DNA of 6,568 nt from a bacterium (GTDB lineage: Bacteria; Muiribacteriota; Ozemobacteria; Ozemobacterales; Ozemobacteraceae): NCBI GenBank assembly GCA_016192885.1, contig JACPTH010000501.1, forward strand, positions 1 through 6,568, given 5' to 3'. The notes under the pieces were generated by a model. The model saw nothing but the letters and a program-made list of their open reading frames with translations. It was not told where the DNA came from and did no database searches. This document shows, piece after piece, positions 1 to 6,568 of this stretch (positions are counted from its first letter, which is position 1; every line of letters starts with the position of its first letter). The position numbers were made by a program, and so were the translations under genes.

Positions 1-707
1 GCGAAAGAGGCTTCTTCTAACACAAGATATGCGGCGCCTTCCCCGAGTAAGGTTCCGGATCTGTTCAAATCAAATGGGGACAGGGCTGCGGGCCCTAAAT
101 CATTTCGTTCGGAAAGGGCATCAAGCGAATTGAATGAATGTATACCATAGGGAAAAATGAGGGAATCCACGCCTCCTGCGACCGCGCATTCAAAGCGTCC
201 GCGGCGAATCGCTCTCATGGCGGCGCCAATCGCGATTGTTCCCGCGGCGCAAGCCGTAACTTGCGTAGAAACCGGCCCCTGAAGACCCAAAAGGCGCCAA
301 AGAAGCCCGGAAAGCACAGTTGGTGGAACTTCAGGACAAACCATACTTGCGCGCGGAATCGATTTAATTAAATCATCAACGCTAACTCGCTCTAACCCCA
401 CGGCGCTAAAAAAAGCCGCATCGGATGGAATTGAATTCGAAATCTGCAAAAGGGCATTCCAAGCAAGAACTCCTTTTGTGTCGGAAATTCGGTCCCAGGG
501 TTTGCGTCCCGGGATGGTGGGAGGAAGGACAAGATTGGAAAGATTGACTTCCCCGCCTTGCTTTGTGGCAAGATAGGATGTTTCAAATCTTTGAATCGGA
601 CGAATACCCGAGACGCCGTTTGAAAGATTTCGGAAAAAATCTTTTTTTCCGATTCCGGCGGCTGTTACTACGCTTGCATCGGTTATGACAACGCGTCTTT
701 TAGTCAT
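1..707 (-). CDS. Beta-ketoacyl-ACP synthase, FabF/KAS II-like, 3' end outside the window
   Basis: This is the N-terminal part (235 codons) of a condensing enzyme of the thiolase superfamily, which joins an acyl chain on its active-site Cys to malonyl-ACP by decarboxylative condensation in the cytoplasm. It is open through the left edge. My translation of the minus strand begins MTKRRVVITDASVVTAAGIG, the usual ketosynthase opening strand. The nucleophile motif VTACAAG places the catalytic Cys at residue 153, followed by AVAGGVDSL (about 176-184) and the conserved SPFDLNRSGTLLGEGAAYLV (about 210-229). The two catalytic His and the Lys would lie beyond the window. The ATG overlaps the stop of the upstream ketosynthase-like gene by 8 bp (ATGACTAA) and has a good Shine-Dalgarno, so the two are probably translationally coupled. 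The family is certain. Whether it serves housekeeping fatty-acid synthesis or a dedicated lipid/polyene/polyketide pathway is open, but the inactive partner next door favours the latter. Confidence 0.93.
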   Translation of the reverse strand, partial: MTKRRVVITDASVVTAAGIGKKDFFRNLSNGVSGIRPIQRFETSYLATKQGGEVNLSNLVLPPTIPGRKPWDRISDTKGVLAWNALLQISNSIPSDAAFFSAVGLERVSVDDLIKSIPRASMVCPEVPPTVLSGLLWRLLGLQGPVSTQVTACAAGTIAIGAAMRAIRRGRFECAVAGGVDSLIFPYGIHSFNSLDALSERNDLGPAALSPFDLNRSGTLLGEGAAYLVLEEASF

Positions 708-1617
708 TTGGGACCTCTACGATCACAACGCGAATGTTTCCAAAGTGGTCCGCGACAAGAATTGGAATAATACCTTCCCCGAAAACTCGTTCTTTCGCCA
801 GCGCAATGGCAAATGGAAAAGTCGCCGGCATGGCATCTCCCCAGCGATTGCGAAGGTCAAACCTATCGTTTACTCCGTCAATGACTGCCTTGGAAAATAA
901 CTCTTCCGCGGAGGTTCGTGTTTTGCTTGAAAGATGACTAAAAATTTCTTTTATTTCAATAGAGGGCGGGAAGATTTCAGCCCATCTTAGACAAAAGCCA
1001 TATCCGGAATAGGAAAGACGCAAAGAAGCTCCGACTTCAATCGGAGGGAATTTTGCGGAATACCAATCTCGTTCAACCACGGATTCCACGAAAACGTTAC
1101 CGGGACTATTTACCCCTGCAACAATTGCCTCATTAGAAGTTTCCTCAAGAAATGAAATGCCTGCCAGAAGTGATTCATGCCCGGCGTCAGTAAAACCCGC
1201 CCAAACAGCTCCTTCGCCACGTAGACCAAGCTTTGTTGAAACCCAAGAAATCGGAGTGTTTGGTAATAATCCTATCGCCGCCGCAGGTTGAATCATAGGC
1301 CAAATAGAATCTGGTTCAATCCGATTAGCCCATTTAACCATTGCCGGAAGATTGGTTCTAGCAGGTCCAACCGCAACATGAAACGCGCCTGAATCTCGCG
1401 AAAAAGCGGGATTTCCTTCCAGCAAATCAAAAACCGTTCGATACAGTAACATTGTTTGGCGATCAACCAAGCGCAAATCTTTTTGCGGAATCCCCAGTTG
1501 GTTTCCCCAGTTTTCCAGGTCGGAAATTTCGGGATTCAGTTTTTCAACGCCGACAGTTTTTTTTAAATTACCTGCGGAGGACCAAAGGGCGGCATTGGAC
1601 CAAATTGGAAATCTCAT
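700..1617 (-). CDS. Ketosynthase-fold protein lacking the catalytic Cys (chain-length-factor-like partner)
   Basis: A 305-residue divergent member of the beta-ketoacyl synthase family, compared with about 400 residues for typical FabF. Recognisable parts are an N-terminal strand followed by SSAG (13-16), the PAAAIGLLPNTPISWVSTKL stretch (111-130) before the active-site region, EAIVAGVNSPGNVF (163-176) after it, a glycine-containing WGDAMPATFPFA segment (259-270), and a C-terminal DHFGNIRVVIVEV (290-302) resembling the FGFGGxNxxxVL end of ketosynthases. Aligned by eye with FabF through GLRG, the nucleophile position is Thr143; the only Cys is at 209. The HGTST-type His motif is not visible and the middle is shortened. 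It is therefore probably not catalytic. Known precedents are the chain-length-factor subunits of type II polyketide and aryl-polyene systems, which pair with an active KS; the 8-bp overlap with the KS gene fits that. The start is the only Met giving the family N-terminus; no clear RBS precedes it. It lies 19 bp after the sensor gene. Confidence 0.75.
   Translation of the reverse strand: MRFPIWSNAALWSSAGNLKKTVGVEKLNPEISDLENWGNQLGIPQKDLRLVDRQTMLLYRTVFDLLEGNPAFSRDSGAFHVAVGPARTNLPAMVKWANRIEPDSIWPMIQPAAAIGLLPNTPISWVSTKLGLRGEGAVWAGFTDAGHESLLAGISFLEETSNEAIVAGVNSPGNVFVESVVERDWYSAKFPPIEVGASLRLSYSGYGFCLRWAEIFPPSIEIKEIFSHLSSKTRTSAEELFSKAVIDGVNDRFDLRNRWGDAMPATFPFAIALAKERVFGEGIIPILVADHFGNIRVVIVEVPND
713..718 (-). 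promoter_or_regulatory. Ribosome binding site of the ketosynthase gene
   Basis: AGAGGT lies 5 nt upstream of the ATG at 707 and inside the last codons of the preceding gene. It supports this start and the proposed coupling of the two ketosynthase genes. It is the clearest Shine-Dalgarno sequence that I see in the window. Confidence 0.7.
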
Positions 1618-1636
1618 TTCAAAAATTCGCTTGCTT

Positions 1637-2518
1637 TTATTTGGCCTTCTTTTTCTGCAATACCGCCTCTATATTCATATCTGAATTGAAACGAGTTGCT
1701 CGATTTCTTCCGTTTTCTTTGGAATAGTAAAGGGCGGTATCGGCGCGGGTTACCAGCTCGCTTTTGTTTCGCGCTTGGTCAGGATAACTGGCAACTCCGA
1801 GTGAAATAGTAATTGGGACGTGGACGCTATTAATTCGAAAATCGAACCCTTCAATGGCTGTTCTAATACGATTCGCAGGCGCTAAAGCTCCTCCGCTATC
1901 TTTCTCCGGGCAAATTACAACGAATTCTTCTCCGCCGTAACGCGCAACAATATCGATTTCCCTGACGTTTGATTCCAAAAGTTTGCTGACGGTTTTAAGG
2001 ACGCGATCGCCCTCCGGATGCCCATAAGTATCGTTAAACTTCTTAAAATGGTCTACATCAAGCATGATCAAGGATACCTGATTTTCATATCGATCAGCCC
2101 TTAACAGCTCCTCGTCTAACCGCTGTTGAAAATAACGGTGGTTATAAAGCTTGGTCATTTCATCGGTCACGGCATATTTGTACAATCTAGCATTTTCTAT
2201 CGCAATGGAAGCTTGGTTGGCCAAATTTTTGTAGAGGTCGAAATCCTTTTTGCTAAAGGAGTTTGGGACCGATTTGGAAACGTTAATTACGCCTAGAAGT
2301 TTGTCTTTGGCCTTTAAAGGGACTGAAATCAACGTTCCCCTTGAAATGTTGGATTTCTTTATCGAAAGGAAAGTGTGGTCGGTTTCAACATCTTCAACAA
2401 AGAGAGGTTGCCCTGTTTCGACTACCCACCCGGAAATCGGTTCTCCAACCCCGACTCTTGTTTCCTTTTTCAATTCGTCCGAAAGCCCGATTACAACCCC
2501 GATTGTAAGAATATTGAG
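1637..2518 (-). pseudogene. C-terminal part of a broken sensor diguanylate cyclase (partial GAF plus GGDEF)
   Basis: The open frame runs from about 2518, just after an in-frame TAG; the first possible start is a TTG at 2473, in the middle of a GAF domain, so this is not a natural gene start. Numbered from that TTG, it holds the rest of the GAF domain (VGVGEPISGWVVETGQPL, 7-24; IAIENARLY, 90-98) and a complete GGDEF domain (about 99-262). The GGDEF domain makes cyclic di-GMP from two GTP. The substrate/metal motif DVDHFKKFND (139-148) and active-site GGEEF (180-184) are present. An RxxD inhibitory site (REID, 171-174) sits exactly five residues before GGEEF, so the domain itself looks catalytically competent and product-inhibited. 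The N-terminal half of the same protein is the next fragment upstream, in another frame, and roughly 35-45 GAF residues are missing between them. It ends 19 bp before the ketosynthase-like gene. Confidence 0.85.
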
Positions 2519-3636
2519 CTAATCGCGTTGCCAACCTCATATAGGGTTGAAAGTTGGATGATTCTATAGTCTAGATCAGCCTTTGTTTCTCTCAAATTCA
2601 GGCGCATTTCGTTGAAAGTACCGGTAAGTTCACCAATCTCATCTTGGGAGGACGGCAAAATTTCCTTGCTGAAATCACCTTTCCCGATAAACCTGGCCCA
2701 CTCGATTAAGTTTAATAACGGCGCGGTAAATGATTTCGCGATTAGAACCGCAAAAATAAGTGAAAAAATGGCGGTAGCTATCAAAAGAGAAAGAATCCGA
2801 CCTTTTAGCTCGTAAGCGGCGCTAAAAGCTTCCTGTTCAGGGATTTGAAGTATGATGGTCCAATTTGGAGCTTGGTAAAAATCGAACTTTTTTAAGGAAA
2901 CGGCGGTAATTAGATAACGGGTACCGCCTAAATCCTTCATTTTCGTAACGTCGCCTTCTTGGGTCTCCGTCGAGGAAATACCGAGGGCTTCCGCTTCAGG
3001 CGCGGATCTTGCAATTACCGAACCCGCTTCGTCAAGGACAAGGCCTTTGGACTGCGAGCGTTTAAGAGAATCCCGTAGAAGTTCTCGGACATAAGTTAGG
3101 TCGATTTCAGAAATCAATACTCCCGCGATCTCTCCCTTCTCTTGACTTTTTATAACGGACTCCAAAGTCATGTAAGGGCTTCCGTCATTGGTTTTAAAAA
3201 CTTCGGAAAGGGAACCTTGATAGCTTCTTTTTATGGCATTCGTGAACAACCAATCAGGGGGAAGAACCACCGAAGAATCGGTACAGGCGATGATTTTTTT
3301 CTCGCTGTTAACCAAATACAAAATTTTGAAAATCTTGTAATTTTTAACCAGGGCTTTAAAAAAGTCTTCGGCCACTGAGGAATTCATTCTCTTAACAACA
3401 TCAAGATCCGTAATGCAGTTTAACAATCGGCGAGAAAATTCAAGATTCTCGTAAATTCCATGGGCCAAAATATTGGATAATTCGCGGTGGCTTCTGGTTA
3501 CCTCCTGATAAATGACATTTTTTTGTTCGTTAAACGCCTGCCACCCCAAAAACCCAACGGGGATTACCGCGACAATAAGGAAAAAAAAGGTAAGTTTTTC
3601 CCTAATTCCTAAGCCAAATCTTGGTAAAAATTCCAT
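2491..3636 (-). pseudogene. N-terminal part of a broken sensor diguanylate cyclase (TM-Cache-TM-HAMP-start of GAF)
   Basis: This fragment encodes the input half of an inner-membrane signalling protein. Numbered from the TTG one codon upstream of the ATG, it shows a first TM helix (16-34), a periplasmic region of about 240 residues consistent with a dCache ligand-binding domain (40-270), a second TM helix (282-303), a HAMP linker (about 300-353, with SQDEIGELTGTFNEM) and a coiled stretch. It then opens a GAF domain with STLYEVGNAISSI (364-376) and stops six residues later. The GAF continuation and GGDEF output lie downstream in a different frame. Either ATG at 3636 (TGATG overlap with the TPR gene stop) or TTG at 3639 could be the start; I chose ATG. 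If expressed alone it would be a membrane receptor without an output domain. The coupling to the TPR gene suggests the two were made together. Confidence 0.85.
2495..2518 (-). other. Frame-breaking junction inside the GAF domain of the sensor
   Basis: Upstream, the frame reads GNAISSI and then FLQSGL followed by TAA at 2491-2493. The sequence ILTIGVVIGLSDELKKET, a good GAF strand and loop, is read in the -1 frame from about 2515. In GAF domains a helix and a beta strand of about 35-45 residues separate these two elements, and none of it is present in any frame. The lesion is therefore a deletion of length 1 modulo 3, not a simple point frameshift. A short direct repeat, AATCGGG, occurs twice just downstream of the junction. 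Confidence 0.75.
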
Positions 3637-4667
3637 CAACCTTTGGGTTTTCCTTCCTTTAGGATAACCTGAATGTTTTGAATGTTCTCATTTACCATAG
3701 GGTATCTTGGATCCAATTTATGCGCTTTTTTAAAATGGATCAAAGCATTTTCTAAATCATCCATTTCAAAGAAAATTAACCCTAAATGAAATGGAGCTTC
3801 CGGGGAGGTTGGGAATTCGGCTTGAATTCCGGAAAACTCCGCAATCGCCTCATCAATCTCTTCGAGTTCTTTTAAGGCTTGACCTCGAATGAGTCTTCCT
3901 TGAAGGTTATTCGAATCTATTTTTAGAACTTCTTCAGAGAGAACCAGTGCCTGGTGAAAATCTCCGGTAAGATTCGCTTTTAAGGCGTTTAAAAGAATAT
4001 CCTCAACTTGACCGCTATCCTTTTTCGAAGAAATCTCAATTTCCTGGGCTACCTTTGAAGCATCGCTTTTCATCGCATTTGCCAAAAACTCTTGCTCTTG
4101 GCAAAACCGAATTTCACGGACAACGACTTCCGAATATGTTAAGTCGAGCTCTCTCAATTGATTTAAGTGGTTAATAGCCTTCCCAAATTCTTTTTCATCC
4201 CGATAAAGAATTCCAAGATTTTGATGGGCTTGAACGTGTTTTGGGTTGATCGTCAAAATTTTTTCATATAAAATAATCGCTTCTTTTAATTTTCCTTGAA
4301 GAGCTAGAGTTACGGCTATGTTAAACGTTGCATCCGTGTCTTCGGGACTGAATTTTAAAACTGCCTCCCATTCTCGAATAGCTTCGGGGGTTCTTCCAAG
4401 CTTCATGTAAATCAATCCAAGGTTGTAATGGGAAAAAGAATGGTTTGGCGATATACTAACAGCTTTTTGATAAGCCTCTATTGCCTTATTCAAATCGTTG
4501 GTTTTATGCAAAAAAACTCCCTTTGTCGACAAAAACTCAACATTGTTGGGAGATTTTTCAATCGCTTTTTGGATGTTCTCAAGAGCCTTCCCAAACTGGC
4601 CTTGTTCAAAAAAATCCAAGGCCACCTCATAAAAGCGCTGTGCATACATCGGGTTCCGGCTTGTCAT
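3636..4667 (-). CDS. Tetratricopeptide repeat (TPR) protein
   Basis: A 343-residue protein made almost entirely of 34-residue TPR helix pairs, which serve as protein-interaction scaffolds. Five consecutive repeats occupy about 7-176 (for example YNLGLIYMKLGRTPEAIREW, 81-100), then a charged linker of about 177-218 without the repeat pattern, then about three more repeats (221-320, for example PFHLGLIFFEMDDLENALIH, 292-311) and a short basic tail. There is no signal peptide or TM helix, so it is probably cytoplasmic. The ATG at 4667 is preceded by a weak GGAT-containing RBS and lies about 20 nt below the predicted transcription start. Its TGA overlaps the ATG of the sensor gene by one base, which suggests coupled translation and a working link with the c-di-GMP sensor; the actual partner cannot be read from the sequence. 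Confidence 0.9.
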   Translation of the reverse strand: MTSRNPMYAQRFYEVALDFFEQGQFGKALENIQKAIEKSPNNVEFLSTKGVFLHKTNDLNKAIEAYQKAVSISPNHSFSHYNLGLIYMKLGRTPEAIREWEAVLKFSPEDTDATFNIAVTLALQGKLKEAIILYEKILTINPKHVQAHQNLGILYRDEKEFGKAINHLNQLRELDLTYSEVVVREIRFCQEQEFLANAMKSDASKVAQEIEISSKKDSGQVEDILLNALKANLTGDFHQALVLSEEVLKIDSNNLQGRLIRGQALKELEEIDEAIAEFSGIQAEFPTSPEAPFHLGLIFFEMDDLENALIHFKKAHKLDPRYPMVNENIQNIQVILKEGKPKG

Positions 4668-4694
4668 TATTTCATCCGAGATTTAATTTAGGTC

Positions 4695-4724
4695 ATTATA
4701 GCTTAAGATGAGGTTCCAATTCAA
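4695..4724 (-). promoter_or_regulatory. Sigma70-type promoter for the TPR-sensor genes
   Basis: On the minus strand a TTGAAT -35 hexamer (4724-4719) is followed after 18 bp by a perfect TATAAT -10 hexamer (4700-4695). Transcription would start near 4688, leaving a leader of about 20 nt before the TPR gene ATG. It lies in the 79-bp gap after the nucleotidase gene, the longest gap in the window, which supports a new transcription unit here. This is a prediction from the hexamers and spacing only. Confidence 0.65.
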
Positions 4725-4746
4725 AACCGAAAAAATATTGTTAAAC

Positions 4747-5676
4747 CTAATCCAAAAATGAAACTTCAAGACGTTTATTGAGAATCCTGGTTTCAGGAAG
4801 TTTTTTTATTCCCCCATCTTTTATAATTTTCTCAAGAACCATATCCCTGATGTAATTGGGGGTTGTTAGGATCGGCTTGATTTCTTTCAAGAAAGTGTAC
4901 CCGTCTCCGCCGCGCGACATGTAAGAAGCAACCGCAACTTTGTACAAGTTTTTAGGAATGAGAGCGCTACCTTTGGAGTCGGAAAGAACCGAAATTCGAT
5001 TCATAGGAGGTAATTGGGGGTCGAATTCAAAATGAAGGCCGGATGGAATGAGGTATCCAAATTTACCTTGAAAAACGCGCTTTAATCCTTTGGCTCGGAC
5101 CTTGAAATTATCGAGATGATATGCGTCATCATCTTTATTGATTTGCTTAAACTCGACCGACAATGACATTTCAATAAGTGCTCGGATTTGTTCGCCCGAT
5201 AATTGTAAAACTTCCGCTTGGTTGTCAAAGGGTTGTAAAAGGTACAAATCTTCCATGGTGATAGGGCCTTTCCTGATCGGATGACGAATTCCGCCGGCAT
5301 TAATAAAAGCGAAATCGGACCTTGAAAACTCTCTCATCGAATCGGCGACAAAAGAACCTTCGGGGGAATCTCCTCCCGTAATTCCTCGATTCAAATCAAA
5401 ATCGGAATACCCGATAATCTGATTTAGGGAAGCCTTATCTTTCTCCAGCAATTGGTCAACCATTACTTTGATTTTTGGGTCTTCGGGGTATTTTTCAAGC
5501 CAAAGAGTTATAGGCTCAAAGTTAATTTGGGGTTCTTTTCCATGCTCAATTTGAATTTCAATTTTGGAAAGGCTGCGGTTTTCGCTTCCTGGATGAACGA
5601 TAGCAGTGTGGTTTTCGGCGTTCCACTCTATTCTTTTCATGGAATTATGGCTATGTCCTCCAAGAATCAGGCGTGG
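4747..5676 (-). pseudogene. C-terminal part of a broken 5'-nucleotidase/UDP-sugar hydrolase family protein
   Basis: The open frame begins after a TAA at 5677-5679; its first ATG is at 5640, but the family motif LILGGHSHNSM is encoded immediately upstream (5670-5638), so the ATG is internal to the old gene. GGHSH supplies metal-ligand His residues of the UshA/CD73-type catalytic domain. The rest is a complete 5'-nucleotidase C-terminal domain, which binds the nucleoside of the substrate. Numbered from that ATG, it contains NAGGIR (114-119), PFDN (137-140), SGLHFEFDP (200-208) and SRGGDGYTF (242-250). No signal peptide or start of its own is visible. It ends 79 bp before the TPR gene with no clear hairpin terminator. 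The N-terminal metal-binding half lies directly upstream in another frame. Confidence 0.87.
5651..5676 (-). other. Frame-breaking junction inside the metallophosphoesterase domain
   Basis: The same bases are read as PDSWRT followed by TAG in the upstream frame and as LILGGHSHN in the +1 frame. Family members have about 60-85 residues between the GxxTTP-type element and GGHSH, including a His metal ligand, and none of it is present in any frame. This requires a deletion of length 2 modulo 3, about 200 bp, at this point. Confidence 0.75.
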
Positions 5677-6196
5677 TTATTCCAATTATTCCAATTTTTA
5701 CCCCCTTGAATGGAATAATAATGTAAGGCTTTGCCCATGGAATCAGTCGCCCCGAGGCTGCTTCAAAAATATTGCAATCGACAACAGGAAAATTAGCCCT
5801 TGAAAATTGTTTCTTCAGATTAACATAACCGTAGTCAAAATCATGGTTTCCTAAGGTAGTTGTTACCAGCGACAACGCATTGAGAAAATCCACCATGCAA
5901 GACCCTTTGGTTTTGGAAACGATCGGCGTTCCCTGAAAAAAATCCCCGCTATCCAACCAAATTGGTAAACCGCCTTCTTTATATGTATTAAGTTTAGTTT
6001 GATGCAAGAATGTTTTTAACGATGGATATCCCCCAAGGAGAACCGGGGCGGGTCTATGGGAAACCGGGTAGGGTTGCGGCCCAATGTGACCGTGCGCATC
6101 GCTGGTGTGAACGATAACAACTTTTACCCCTTCTCCTTGAAGAGGTAATAAAAACAAAAAAACCAGTAAACCGAAGAAAAAAGGACGATGTTTCAT
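5651..6196 (-). pseudogene. N-terminal part of a broken 5'-nucleotidase/UDP-sugar hydrolase family protein (metallophosphoesterase domain)
   Basis: A 181-residue fragment with a classic signal peptide: MKHR, then a hydrophobic core at about 5-19, giving export to the periplasm or surface; there is no lipobox Cys. It is followed by the first half of a calcineurin-like metallophosphoesterase domain. Visible metal-binding motifs are HTSDAHGHI (30-38; Asp33 and His35), LDSGDFFQGTP (81-91; Asp85) and LGNHDFDYG (115-123; Asn117 and His118). The frame stops at GIIGITTPDSWRT, where the family normally continues for some 60-85 residues carrying another metal His before GGHSH. Intact homologues hydrolyse nucleotides, UDP-sugars or cyclic nucleotides to salvage nucleosides and phosphate. 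The ATG at 6196 is chosen because it gives the signal peptide; no Shine-Dalgarno sequence is evident. It lies 47 bp after the small upstream gene. Confidence 0.88.
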
Positions 6197-6243
6197 TCGA
6201 AGTGATTGGATATTGAGTTTTTTAACGGTCTTAACCCAAAGGT

Positions 6244-6564
6244 TTACTTTTGACGAGGTTTTAATCTTTGTTGTTTAATCGGAGTTTTAGATTCCATGCC
6301 TTGAATTTCTGAAAACTCCTGGGGAAAATTTTGCCCGAACATCTTGATTTCGGCTATTTTCCGGTCAAAGAATTCTTGAAGATACGACGATGGGTTAATT
6401 TCATTTGAAGAAAATTTTACGTCTTTAGCCATGGAAGCCACTAAGAAAGATACTTGCTCCAAAAAATTAGCGTTGAGTTTCTCGAAAATCTCTTGGAACA
6501 GGGCATTCCAGCCTTCAAACACGGTCTTTCCGTCTTTGCCACATATTTGGGACCATTTTCTCAT
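6244..6564 (-). CDS. Hypothetical small helical protein, possibly 5'-truncated by the window edge
   Basis: I do not recognise this 106-residue protein. It is rich in Phe, Glu, Lys and Gln, looks mainly alpha-helical (about 15-87: long amphipathic stretches such as ALFQEIFEKLNANFLEQVSF at 21-40), and ends in a basic Gln/Lys/Arg tail (KQQRLKPRQK). There is no signal peptide or TM helix. The composition and length faintly recall phasin-type granule-coating proteins, but no diagnostic motif supports that. The ATG at 6564 has GGAG directly against it, too close to act as an RBS, and the frame is open to the window end, so the true start may lie outside. It runs in the same direction as the nucleotidase gene with a 47-bp gap, so they may share a transcript. 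Confidence 0.55.
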   Translation of the reverse strand: MRKWSQICGKDGKTVFEGWNALFQEIFEKLNANFLEQVSFLVASMAKDVKFSSNEINPSSYLQEFFDRKIAEIKMFGQNFPQEFSEIQGMESKTPIKQQRLKPRQK

Positions 6565-6568
6565 CTCC

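Noticed and set aside
392..586. Short minus-strand frame of 64 codons
   Set aside because: It lies within the FabF-like ketosynthase in another frame; the frame carrying TACA and the conserved GEGA motif is the real one.
138..937. Plus-strand open frames over the ketosynthase genes (138-371, 685-900, 734-937)
   Set aside because: They are antisense to well-supported ketosynthase coding sequence with conserved motifs, show low-complexity Arg/Asn-rich translations and have no family features.
2491..2520. Programmed -1 ribosomal frameshift at TCG GGG TTG in the sensor gene
   Set aside because: A -1 slip would restore the frame, but a large part of the GAF domain would still be missing, and no convincing slippery heptamer with a downstream stem is visible.
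2250..4711. Plus-strand and alternative-frame open stretches opposite the sensor and TPR genes
   Set aside because: All are shadows of the TM/Cache/HAMP/GGDEF and TPR coding sequence and have no recognisable domains.
5082..5300. Minus-strand 72-codon frame inside the nucleotidase C-terminal domain
   Set aside because: It overlaps the NAGGIR and PFDN region of the real frame and has no features of its own.
5678..5695. Perfect tandem 9-bp repeat ATTGGAATA x2 beside the nucleotidase junction
   Set aside because: It encodes the IGIIGI strand that the family normally has here, so it is natural coding sequence; it could aid slippage, but nothing shows that it caused the deletion.
6197..6243. Possible terminator or promoter in the gap before the nucleotidase gene
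   Set aside because: TTAAGACCGTTAA and a T-run (read on one strand) give only a weak, imperfect symmetry, with no stable stem followed by a U-tract and no good -35/-10 pair.

Overview
All six genes or gene remnants in this window lie on the minus strand, packed head to tail. They point to a Gram-negative-type bacterium of moderate GC: there is a secreted 5'-nucleotidase-type hydrolase, a two-TM Cache-HAMP-GAF-GGDEF sensor, a TPR protein and type II fatty-acid/polyketide-style ketosynthases. Nothing in the sequence fixes the phylum; this style of protein is found in spirochaetes, Nitrospirae/Nitrospinae-like groups and other environmental lineages. No RNA gene, insertion sequence or CRISPR array was seen.

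Layout in transcription order (right to left). (1) 6564-6244: a small unrecognised helical protein, possibly cut by the window edge. (2) 6196-4747: a UshA/CD73-type metallophosphoesterase plus 5'-nucleotidase C-terminal domain, broken near 5651-5676. The signal peptide and first metal-binding motifs are in one frame; the GGHSHN motif and nucleotide-binding C-terminal domain are in another. The residues that should lie between are absent. (3) A good sigma70-like promoter at 4695-4724. (4) 4667-3636: a cytoplasmic TPR protein. (5) 3636-1637: a membrane sensor diguanylate cyclase, broken inside its GAF domain near 2495-2516, again with residues missing and a frame change. (6) 1617-700: a compact ketosynthase-fold protein without the catalytic cysteine. 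(7) 707-1: the N-terminal 235 codons of a genuine FabF-like ketosynthase with an intact TACA active-site motif, running off the left edge and overlapping gene 6 by 8 bp.

Two points stand out. First, the overlapping ketosynthase genes look like a KS plus inactive-partner (chain-length-factor-like) heterodimer, which suggests a lipid, polyene or polyketide locus continuing to the left. Second, two unrelated genes carry the same kind of lesion: an internal loss of coding sequence at a domain core that also shifts the frame. This is either real gene decay or a sign of assembly or sequencing error, and should be settled before either gene is called functional or dead. The TPR and sensor genes are coupled (TGATG overlap) and probably form a c-di-GMP signalling unit when the sensor is intact.
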